Positions 25,345-35,408 of a DNA stretch of 64,000 nt are shown here, in pieces. A program made the position numbers and the translations under genes. Where the stretch lies: contig NW_017265135.1 in NCBI RefSeq assembly GCF_001638985.1, positions 372,001-436,000 of the forward strand, given 5' to 3'. The stretch's first letter is position 1. Every line of letters starts with the position of its first letter. The notes under the pieces were generated by a model, which saw nothing but the letters and a program-made list of their open reading frames with translations, was not told the origin of the DNA and did no database searches. The stretch is from Phycomyces blakesleeanus NRRL 1555(-) (Eukaryota; Mucoromycota; Mucoromycetes; Mucorales; Phycomycetaceae).

Positions 25345-25737
25345 ATGTCTTACGCTCCTCAGCAGAACGGTCCTTACTACCAACCTCCTCAGCAAGGTTA
25401 TTATCCTCAACAACAACCTCAGCAGGGATACTACCCTCCACAACAAGGTGGTGGTTTCTACCAGCCAACGTAAGTAATCCTGATATTGTTATCACTCTTT
25501 TAATAACAATTCGATATGCTTTCTTCTATTTGATGTCTTTTAGTCCTCCTCCTCAGACAATTTATGTTCAGCAAGCACCACCACAGAGACAGGATGATGG
25601 CTGTTGTACTGCCTGGTAATATATAAATCAATCAATCAACCAATCAATATATATTTATTTATTTATTTATTTATTTATTTTTTGTGCTTAGTTTGGCTGG
25701 TATGCTGTGTTGCTGTGTACTGGAGGAATGTTGTTAA
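25345..25737 (+). CDS. CYSTM (cysteine-rich tail membrane module) micro-protein
   Basis: Three exons, 25345-25469, 25544-25615 and 25692-25737, give 80 aa. The body is Pro/Gln/Tyr-rich with repeats of the YYPPQQG kind, ending QRQDDGCC. The last exon completes the module as CCTACLAGMLCCCVLEECC, the hallmark of CYSTM proteins: a short Cys-rich hydrophobic helix anchoring to membranes. Family members are tail-anchored, palmitoylation-prone stress-tolerance proteins. Exon 2 runs straight into GG TAA, so leaving intron 2 unspliced gives a version ending CCTAW without the membrane helix. The exon junction TG|T is supported by exact restoration of the Cys pattern. Too short to appear as one long reading frame. 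Confidence 0.93.
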
Positions 25738-28459
25738 ATCCTTTTGTCATACATTTTGCCCCACGCCCTCTGTAAACTTTTGGAGACTTTGCTGTTCTAT
25801 TAATTACTAGACACAAAAAAGAAAAAAGAAAAAAAAAGACATCATCTTTACTAGATACAGGGACAAGAATCAGAGTAACCCTCGCTCTCTTACACACTGT
25901 CTCTTTACAAACATACTTCTTTACCTCTTGGTTTGTTTGTCATATTTCCCATTCGTTCCGTTCCTTTTATACTCTCTAAACACCTCTATTTTATTTTTAA
26001 TTTTTAAAACCCCCCTTATATTGGTTTTTCTAATATATTTTTTATATATTTTATATATATATATATTTCTATCTATAATAATCATATCGGAGTCGTATTT
26101 CCTTTTATCCTACAACTGGATAAAGCAGAGATATTTAAACATTTTGAGTTTACCTTTTTGAAAGTAAAAGAAACCCTATATTAATACTGATATTAATAAT
26201 GACTGGATAATGATAATGGCAATTTTTAATACCAATATCAATATCAGTAATAAAGACAATAACTTGTAACTCTCTCTCTCTCTCTGTGTACATTAAATGA
26301 ATGGTAATAATCAAAGATAAACTAAAGAGAGAGAGAGGATCTTCTTTACTGCAAAATAAATAATAAGAAAGTCTTTGGAAAGTTATAGCAATCCTTCTCT
26401 TTTAATTATTCACTATAATGGTCTAGTTAGGACTTGTATTCCAATAAAGTCTATAGATCAATTATTTAACGTTTCCTACCACGAGTACCAAATTTACAGT
26501 CTTAATTCTGCCAGACCTTTTTTGTATTTATATATTTTGATCTTCCTTTAGTATTGTTTATTCAGGTCCGTCTTCTTGAAAACAAAGTTGTAAGCATATT
26601 ATATAAGTACTTTATTAAATTATCCTTGTTGATACCAAACAGTCGACAAAATAAAAATAAAAGGCTATTTTGATCAAACAAGATCCACAAAAGGTTTAAA
26701 ACCCTTGGTCATTAAAAGAATAAAAAAGAAAAGAAAAGAAAAGAAAAGCCCTTTCCAAGCTTTAATATTATAACTTGTATATCTTTGTTTATTTGCTAGA
26801 AACATTCTCCAGGTTTTACTGATCGTGGATTATGGTTGGGTCAGGATCATTGCCCTTTACTATAGGCCGGGAAGCATCTGACCAAATCACTTGTAACCCC
26901 AATCCTCAGCTGTCATACTAGATCTGGCTCCGACTCTGGCTATTGCTCTGGCTATTGCCACCAAAACCCAACCTATTCTTCATCTGTCCAACTGTCATAT
27001 TTGTCCTGGCCACTGGAGCATAAGAACCAAAGACGGTTACACAAATATAGTTACTGACCGTTTCTCTACAAACTCTCTATTATTATTCTTTTATTTTACA
27101 TCAACATGTGCCAAGCTACTTTGGTAATAGCATCCCATAGCCCTCAAATGCATCTCACTCTTAGACTCAAAACAAAGAACAATATTTATCAGTAATACTC
27201 CGTTTAATATCTCTTTAATGATTCATCTAATCGTCAATTGAGGAATGTTCAAGATGACTTTGAGCTCTACTGAGGAGAAGATGCTTGTTTTTACAACAAA
27301 AGAAAAGAAATAAAAACAAGCAATGCCTCTATATAAGAATTTTTGACAACTCAAGGCATGGTATTGAATGTGAAAGAAAAGTAAGGAGTAATAAATATAA
27401 ATAAAATATCTTTTTTTTTTTCGTTTTATTAATTTCTAATGCTGAGTAACTCTATATCTCACGGCCGTTTACAAATCTGCACCCTTGATTTTTTTTTAAC
27501 GCAAAGATACACACAAAAGAAAAAGGCTCTTTGTTATCAGTATTAGTGTTATCTTTATACGTATATATAGATACCAAGACGTGGATATCAAAATCCTATG
27601 CAGGGACACTTTAATTGTATGTGTTATTTTTAATAGCTATTAACGATCGTCTTTATCTTTAATTACTGATAAGTAAATACAAATTTTTGTTTTCTCTTTA
27701 GGGTGTCTTTGGTACGATTGTGTCTTTAGGATCTACAAGAATCAGCTTGACGTTTCAAATGCAAATACAAATATAATAATCACAATCACAATCATAATCA
27801 TAAAACAATAACAAAAGATTTATAAATTCTATAGTAGGTTGGCCTAGAACCTTTTATTACCAATTATCAATATCTTCTTTCTCTTTCTAATAAAACAAGC
27901 TATTTGACTAAATCGAATTTTTTTTAACAAAGCACTTGATAACCAAGGCTCTTGATGTCTCTTATTCTCATTTACCTTATTAATTGATTTGTTTTCTTTT
28001 TGTTTGTTTTTTTTTGCGTTTACCCGTTTAATTTACCTCTTGAACTCTATTCTATCGCACTCCACTTTGCACCCTACATCCCCTCTTTTGTTTCTCTCCG
28101 TGTCCGTCTCTGGATCTGTATCTCTATTTTGGTAACACACGCACATACACATATATAAAACTAAAACGAAAACGATATGCAATTGCTTTATTGGCTTACT
28201 AAGTTAAGTTACAAATGGTCTATCAATGTAAGCTGCATGCTCTCCTGATCTATGATAATGCCAAACATTGTGTACAAAAAAAAGGGCCTTTCTTGTTTAT
28301 TGTATTAGAAGAGATGATGCAGTATATTTCTTTCTTTCTGTCTGTCTGTCTGTCTGTCTTTCTTTTTATATAAATAAATAAAGAAATAAAGAAAAAAAAA
28401 ACATAGTATTTTTTGGTGTAATGAGGGTATAATAAGATAAAGTAAAGAAAAACAAGAAT
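25738..28459. other. Intergenic, 2.7 kb, no gene supported
   Basis: AT-rich with CT and TA repeats. A stretch of higher GC (about 26800-27060) contains repeated TCTGGCTATTGC units but no sustained reading frame. An AAAAGAAAAG repeat lies at about 26725-26750 and TCTG repeats at 28336-28358. A promoter for a non-coding RNA cannot be excluded, but nothing supports one. Confidence 0.5.
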
Positions 28460-29683
28460 CTATAAAGTAGTAGAAGTAGAAGTAGAAGTAGGATTTGCCA
28501 TGAACCATTCAGATAAATGTTGATATCGTGCTTGACATCGTCGCAGTCCCATTGTATTACCCATTGCAGTATCCATCACAGTAGACTTGGAATGGTCGTG
28601 TTGTTGTTGCTGGTTGTAAAGGTGGAGGAGGTTATGATTTTGATTTTGATTGTGGTTGTTACTGTTGTTGTTATTGTTGTTATTGTTGTTATTGTAGTTC
28701 TGTTCATCATCTTGCAGCATGGCCGATAAGAGTGAAATAGATTCAGTAGCCTTGACCGTCTGTTTCTCAAATGTGTAATCTGTTTGCTGCAGGTCGGATA
28801 CGCACAAAGAGCTCTCCGAAGAATATGCACAACCACCATAACCATCCTCACTCATTTGCCAATAATAATAATCTTCGTTCTTATCATTCTTATCCTCGTC
28901 CTCATCCTCCTTCTTCTTATTATTATTAAGATCATTATTGATGTTGCTATTGCTGTAATAATAGTACAAATCATCGTCTTCGTCACTACTGGTCATGTAG
29001 CTGTCCAAAGATTCCACATCGTCTGACTGGTCAATGTAGAATTTTGATCTTATCGGCGACGGCGCACCTTGTCCAAACTCTTCTGTATCTTCTTTTTGTG
29101 TCTGTATTTGTGCTTGTGCTTGTGTTTTTGTTTTTGTTTTTGTTTGTGGTGATGCTAATTCCGGCACTGGTGGTACTGGTGCTGATGATAGTGATAATGA
29201 TAATGATAGTGATAATGGTGGCGGTAATGATGATAATGATGATGATGATGATGATGACGATGATGGTGTTGCTTGTGCTTGTGCTTGTTTGCCAATCCAA
29301 TCATGGCTGATATTATTTGGTGTTGGCTGGGATGGAAAGGTTGGAAGAGAGCGCGTCCGGGTGAGCAAAGGAAGGCTGTCTGGGAGTGGAATAGGTTGAT
29401 GGGGTGCCTTTGGTCTACGAAGAACTGCTTGTCGATACCACAACCGCCAAGAGATGTTTTCGATACGTAGTCCTTGTACATTCTTTTTACATTTTGAGAA
29501 TACTAATCCATTTACCAATCCGTTAGTCAATGATTCTACACCACCTCTTATTTGACTATATAGTTATCATCTGTTGTCATTACCTGACCAAAGCAGAGAC
29601 AGTTCAAGATGTCCTCCCCACAAAGCATTTGGTGCGTGTGTTCCCATCATCAAAAGATGGCCTTCTATCATAGGATTTGTCAT
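28460..29683 (-). CDS. Protein with AreA GATA-like (DUF1752-type) N-terminal motif
   Basis: Two exons on the minus strand, 29683-29584 and 29502-28460, give 380 aa. The 81-nt intron lies inside a conserved block, and splicing restores LLWSVFSKCKKNVQ followed by GLRIENISWRLWYRQ. RxENxSWRLW is the signature of the fungal 'AreA GATA-like' domain (PF08550, formerly DUF1752), a short module at the N-terminus of nitrogen GATA factors and other fungal regulators. The rest is low complexity: Pro/Ser repeats, acidic YYYY/DEDE stretches, an Asn run and NQ repeats, with a short ordered C-terminus (RRCQARYQHLSEWFMANP). No GATA zinc finger is present. Likely a nuclear or cytosolic regulatory protein; function unknown. 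Confidence 0.8.
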
Positions 29684-30123
29684 GGCAGAATGACTTTCTT
29701 TACAGTATTATCGGTATTTGTAAGAGTAAATCGTTGCCAATTGGTATTAAAGAAGTAGTTGAAAAAGAAAAAGAAGAAGAAGAAGAAAGAAGAAAGATTT
29801 TTTTTTTCAAAAATAAAATAATATAAAATATATTTATATAAAAGGTATTCAAAGGAGGGGGGAGTAATTTTGGTCCCCCATCTTTTATAGAAATACAAGT
29901 TGAAAAAAAAATCTAAAACATTATTTAATGACCGACTCCACACATTGGGGAAACTTGAATATCCCCAACCACTTGGATTTCACTCTCTTAATATTAAACA
30001 AATAATCAGCATAATCATCATAATATAAATATATATATATATATTTGCTTTTTTTTTAATTAAATTATTAAAGCAAAAATATTCAGCCACGGGAAAAAGA
30101 GAGAGAGAGAGAGATTAAAAGCC
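29684..30123. other. Intergenic, 440 bp
   Basis: AT-rich, with A/G-rich stretches and an (AG)n tract near 30100. It contains the promoter of the AreA-like gene and the 3' UTR of the permease. No gene seen. Confidence 0.6.
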
Positions 30124-32234
30124 TTAACTCCTTTGATAGATAAACCACAACTCTCCAATAATTACACTACTTGCACCCAAGGCAAGAACAGGTAATAAAA
30201 TCAAATTCCAACCAAGGAAATTACGGTAGCCAAGTACATGGATATTCTTGCTCTTCAAGATGTGATCAAACCTAGATCAACCCAACCAAGAAAATATTAA
30301 CAATTGGTCTTTTTTTTTGTTTTGTTTTGTAATTGTACTTACATAATACCAGCAAGACTTCCTACAAGCGTCAGACATGCACCCAGGTTGCTTCCTACAA
30401 TAAGTCCCAACAGAACACCTTGCATAATAACTGGGGATGTGACTCTGGAACTGAAATTTGGATGCTGGATTATTCTTGTTAACAAGATGGTCATGGGTAG
30501 GTTGTTCAGCAGCTGACAAGCTACAATCGACACAAATGTCACTCCATAGACTGCCGTCACATAGTTTAAAGTAAACACCACCAACCCTTTGGCCAGAACC
30601 CCCACCCATCCAACCAAAGACAGTCCCTCGACAAGCACAAACATCCCCAGACTAAATGGCAAGATTGCCCAGGGCATTCTTTGTATAACCGCAAATACAG
30701 TCGGCCAGCGGTACCCAAGTCTCTTGATCCGTTGTCCAAGTCTGCGCTGGAACGACCGATGCAAACCAACTGTCTCTCGAGGAGCTGTCTCGGCCCTTGT
30801 AGCAGGCAGTGACTGAAGACCGATACTTCGGTTGCTTAGGCTACCCCGGCTGCTTCTACGTGTCCTGTCGATGCTGTCAATCGTGCCGTTATTAACTGTA
30901 CTACTGGTGCTGATGTCGATGTCGATGTCGATACTACCGGTCACCGTCGAAAGCCCATTATTACTGTGCATCCACTTGATGCTTCCAAGGTCATACAAGA
31001 AATCTCTCACTAATGTTACCACAGCAAAAGGAAGTGTCACCATCCACACCGAAACTCCAGCAAAGGAAGTGCCGACCAGTGTAGCAAGACAGCAGGCCAG
31101 CAGAACCGTGCCAAACACAGCCCCCTTTGGATCCAACAGAACGCTGTTTGGGCTCGCATCAGGTGCAACGATCTGGCGTGGAAGATAGACTGGATTGTTA
31201 AACATCACGCGCAAGACACAATATGCCAGCAAAAGTGTCACTACTGTCGGAAGTAACATCCAGGCTGAGTATTCAATAAAGCTTATATCGTAGGCTTCCG
31301 ACACAATCACATTTGTGGGATTGCCAATGTACAACGCCATGGATGCTGTAAAGATGAATTGAGTTCATTGTGTGCAAAACTGTGCACAATTGTACATTTC
31401 ATTCATCTATTCCTTCTTTTTTCTTTTAGGTGTTTGATATATATATATATATATTAAAAAGAAAGGTCTTTTATTATTATTATTATTATTATTATTGTGC
31501 TTTGAATTTTACTCTCTTTTATCTCTCTTTCTCTCTTTTATATATTCTCAACTTCTTTTCTGCTCTTCTTTATTTATTTCTTTTTTTTTTTAGTTTTTTA
31601 TTAAGTACATTACCAATATTCGCTGTTGTGAATTCACTCACTAGAAATGCTGTGGGATTGATACCAGACACTCGGGTAAAATACGATAAGAATACTGTTC
31701 CAGTCAAGATCACCACATCATTACTTGTCAGACCACTCATTAGGCTGGTGAGGCAAAAAAAGAGTGTGAATGCCAATATTCCTCGATTTCCAGCCTTCCG
31801 AGACACCCAAAAGGCAAGGTACTGAAATAAACCTGTTAAATCGAGAGAAATGCAAATATATGCCTACGAAAACAAAAAACAAAACAAAAAAAAAACATAT
31901 ATATGCACATGCATACATATACATATACATATATATTTAGTACACATACAGTTATATATATAGCTCATGTACGCACAAGAGAATAGAATAAGATAAGGAT
32001 CGCATAAGGCTGAATTCCCATTGAACCAATACACCCATCTCTAACAGTCGTAATGGGAATGGCTCTGATGATGAGTAAGATAAGCACCCCAAGAGGAGGA
32101 GAAGTGGCGAGATTGAGACGAATATGAGTCTGACGAAAGAATGGGATTTTGAAAGGTCGAATGACTGGTACAATTGATAACAGGAATATAACCAAGGTAA
32201 CCCATGAATAAGCGTCAAGGCCACGGTCTTCCAT
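30124..32234 (-). CDS. ArsB/NhaD-type anion permease
   Basis: Four exons on the minus strand, 32234-31977, 31863-31614, 31345-30343 and 30271-30124, give 552 aa. The protein is almost wholly membrane-spanning (about 10-12 helices). Family motifs include SLAYICISLDLTGLF at the first exon join, MSGLTSNDVVILTGT, NPTAFLVSEFTTANIAS, ALYIGNPTNVIVS and, near the end, GLIVGSNLGACLTLVGSLAG. The paired 'NIAS...GNPTN' and 'GSNLGA' elements are the re-entrant substrate sites of the ion-transporter superfamily that includes ArsB, NhaD and SLC13. A polar Ser/Arg-rich loop of about 90 residues separates the two halves. Likely substrates are inorganic or carboxylate anions; arsenite cannot be inferred. The exon 1 donor is GTGCGT. 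It is transcribed divergently from GOT1 with a 757-bp shared upstream region. Confidence 0.88.
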
Positions 32235-32991
32235 CGAGCCAAAAGATATTATATGTATATGTATCTGTATCTATATCTATCTATATCTATATCTATCTAT
32301 ATATATATAAATCTTGTACGACTTATTGTTACTACTATTATTATTATTTTTGGATTTTAAAGAAGTATAGAAAAGTACGTGACTGTGAAGAAATGGATTT
32401 CAATTAAATTTACACAAGAATGTAATATTCCTACAGTGCGATTTTATCTTTGGTTGTCATGGTGTGTGTTTGTATGATTTGTGTAGTAGACTTTTTGCGT
32501 GTGTGTATATATAAAAAGCAGTATATTGTGACAGTAAAAGAAGTTAGTGCTGTATTACACTCAATATCCTTATATATAATAAAGAAAGAAAGAAAACAAG
32601 AGCTGGCTTCATTGTTGCTTAATTAGTGAAAGAAATTGATTGTGATATTTCTTTATTTCAAAATTATATATATATATATATATGCTTTTATAAGCATTAC
32701 TATACTTTGGGTGATGGCTATAGTGATAAAGGTGATGATGATGACGATGACGATATTGATACGGTTTGCTTTGCCTTACTTTGCCTTTTTTTTATATTGG
32801 TATATGAAATTATATAAATAATATATCTTTGTGGGTAATATCTAGTGACTGTGAACGGGATTTTTTTTTATATATATATTTTTTCTTACTTTGAAATGCA
32901 ACTCCTCTTGGGACGCGGGGCCAAACCAAGGGAGAACAAGTCCTCTCGTCCCTTGGATTTTTTTTTGTTCCCTTCTTCTATTTTATTGGTC
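32235..32991. other. Shared upstream region of the permease and GOT1 genes
   Basis: 757 bp between divergent start codons. It contains (TATC)n repeats (32262-32305), (ATT)n, (TA)n and a GATGAC repeat (about 32730-32752). Regulatory sites for both genes must lie here, but no specific motif stands out. Confidence 0.6.
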
Positions 32992-33890
32992 ATGTGGTTA
33001 AGCGATAGTCAAAGTAATAGGAAATAAAATAAAATAAAATAAAAAGCAAAAAAGCAAAAATAAAAGCAAAAGCAAAAATAAGAAACGAAATAAAGAATGC
33101 AAAACAATACACAGAGTCAATAGGACTTATCAACACAAGTTAATAGAGATTGGTGTCGGCCTTACAGCGTTTGGCTTGTTCTTTATGCTCTTGGGCGTGA
33201 TGATGTTCTTTGATGGTGGTCTGTTGGCAATTGGCAATGTAAGTGTTGACAATGAGATGATGCAATCTACTTACACCATCGTACACCACTACCACAAAAC
33301 GCACAACTATAAATGTATTGTATAATATCCAACCAACAGGTCCTGTTTCTGAGCGGAATTGGAGCTATCATTGGTCCCAAGAACACAGTTGTGTTTTTCA
33401 CTCGACGTGAAAAATTGCGCGGATCAGCCTGTTTATTGGGTGGTATTTTCTTGGTCCTGATAAAGTTTCCATTCTTTGGCTTCTTGCTTGAGGTGTTTGG
33501 TATTCTCAACCTGTTTGGGTATGTTGTAACCTCTGTGCGCACAAAAGAAAGAATAAACAAATTGATACTGATATAAATTATTATTGTCTTTATGTTTTGT
33601 ATAGTGACTTTTTCCCGGTTGTGTTTGGGTTCTTGAAGAGATTGCCTATTATTGGACCGATATTATCACAACCCTTCCTGTCGCGTGTAAGTAATCAAAA
33701 CTTCTTTTTTTAAATAATAAAAATAATAATAAAATGATTATGTGTAATGAGGGCAAAACCATGTTAATCTGTCAATCCCATATTTGTATATAAAATTATG
33801 AATCTACCGCTGTATATTTATATTTATATTTATCTATTTACACATACACACGCACAGTTCATGCCGAGAGAAAGTCGGACAAGAGTATAA
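32992..33890 (+). CDS. GOT1: Got1-family Golgi transport protein
   Basis: Five exons, 32992-33013, 33147-33238, 33340-33518, 33605-33686 and 33858-33890, give 135 aa, matching the usual size of about 138. The protein begins MWLSDSQKIGVGLTAFG, continues with FFDGGLLAIGNVLFLSG and FFTRREKLRGSACLLGG, and has four hydrophobic segments. Got1 is a small tetraspanning protein of ER-Golgi vesicles, acting with Sft2 in vesicle fusion and in COPII/ER exit-site function. The first exon is only 22 coding nt. The K codon (A|AG) at the first junction identifies the acceptor. The last exon encodes FMPRESRTRV and the stop. Confidence 0.95.
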
Positions 33891-34504
33891 ATTTCATTTT
33901 TGAAACGCTACATGATTAAAAAAAAGAAAAAAAAGGAATAATATTGAAACACTATTCTTTATTACTATTACTGTTGCTGATGTTGCTGTTGCTGTTGCTG
34001 TTGCTATTACAACCACAATTAATATTACTACTACTACTATTGCCATTGCCATTACCATTATACTTGTAGTGCGTGTGCGTGTACGTGTACGTGTGTATAT
34101 ATATATATATACATCTGCATATAATAATAAGAATAATAATGAAATGATATCATTTTGATTTATTTGGAACTAACAAAAGGTCCTATAAGTATCAAAATTT
34201 ACTCTCTCTAGTGCACAACTTCCCTTGATTGTGTGACCCTGTTGATCATTATTATTAGATTAATATCACCTTCAAGTCTGATGATTCGTTTAAATATACA
34301 AATTTGTTACGAGCAATATAGAGATAGATAAACATATACAAGGGAAGAGAATGCTATTAATTGGCACAACAGGAGGGGTTGTTAAGTTATCTATACACTT
34401 TATATACTAGACTGTTTCAGACTTGGTGCCTTAATCTCAAACAATATATATATGTATGTAAATATTTCTTATGAGTAACGACTTGGCTTTCCATATAAAG
34501 AAGG
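33891..34504. other. Intergenic, 600 bp
   Basis: Contains GTTGCT/ATT repeats (about 33965-34050), GTGTACGT repeats and (TA)n. No coding sequence apart from a 33-codon ATG frame at 34470-34571 that overlaps the opposite-strand candidate described next. Confidence 0.5.
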
Positions 34505-34700
34505 TTACTGAGTACAAAGTCCGGGTTCGGCTCGGAAGTGGCGTGCAAGGTCCTAAGGACGACTCTTGTTAGATTGGGGGGGAGAGTGTACTGTGAGCGA
34601 ATAGAGAACGTGCTTGGCTAATTCATGTGCTTGTAGCACATCTTTGAAGCCTAGAAGGTCTGTACCCCCTTTCACTCCTTTGAGATCATAGACATATGTC
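34505..34700 (-). CDS. Candidate 3' end of an unrecognised gene
   Basis: The minus strand reads a non-repetitive frame: KGGTDLLGFKDVLQAHELAKH and VLYSLT. Two endings are possible. Reading straight on gives VHSPPQSNKSRP and a stop at about 34553. Removing a very short intron (34591-34553, 39 nt, GTACAC...CTAAC...TTAG) gives DLARHFRAEPGLCTQ and a stop at 34505. Codon composition differs clearly from the surrounding AT-rich filler. The upstream exon or exons could not be fixed; one possible exon lies at about 34875-34915 with a GGAG|GTAAAG donor. No family recognised. It could be a gene relic. Confidence 0.3.
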
Positions 34701-34719
34701 GATAAAGATGTGTGCAGAA

Positions 34720-35408
34720 TACACACATTTAGGTTTTGCTTTCTTTTACATAAATTTATATATTTACACCCAAACATACGCATATTAAAAAAACAATTAT
34801 TAGTATCTTTTTGCCAATCAGCATAGAAAATAAATAAACAAATAAATAACAATAAAACACAATCATTTCCTTTACCTCCTTTTCTTCTCCTCTCGAATAC
34901 AAAAGGTTAGGAAAGCTATTTAACAAAAATAAATAATAAAATAATAATAATCAAATATAAATTCAAATATTATTATTATATTACTTTATATTAGCTGGTC
35001 TTGCTTTCTTTTCTTTTCTTTTCATTTTTGGTTTTCGTATTCCTTTGCTGTAATTTCTTCTTCTTCTTCTTCTTTTTGTACTTCTTCTACTCTTACTACT
35101 TCTTTTACTTTTATATATCAGTTGTAACCCCTTATTTATTCATATTTTTTTTTGAATTTGGGAAATAATTTGTCCTATTTTACGCACACACACACACACA
35201 TATATATATACATAAGCGCATATAAACCACACACATACATACATACATACATACATACATACATACATAAATATATTTATATTTATATTTATATTTATAT
35301 TTATATTTATATATAAATATATAAATATATAAATATTCATATATAATACTTTGGAGTGACCTCGTTATTTATTTATACTTTTTCTATAAATCTCAGCATA
35401 TAAACCCC
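34720..35408. other. AT-rich intergenic DNA upstream of the spectraplakin-like gene
   Basis: Contains TTC repeats (35058-35075), (CA)n, (CATA)n (35232-35268) and a (ATTTAT)n array (35275-35312). It would contain the promoter of the large gene that follows. Confidence 0.6.

Noticed and set aside
28517..29310. Several Val/Ile/Leu-rich frames opposite the AreA-like gene
   Set aside because: They are antisense translations of Asn/Gln/Asp codon runs and are not real membrane proteins.
31430..31825. 131-codon plus-strand frame
   Set aside because: It overlaps exon 2 and intron 2 of the permease on the minus strand, and its start is low-complexity.
34470..34571. 33-codon ATG frame on the plus strand
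   Set aside because: Short, no promoter or family resemblance, and the opposite strand has at least equal coding signal.
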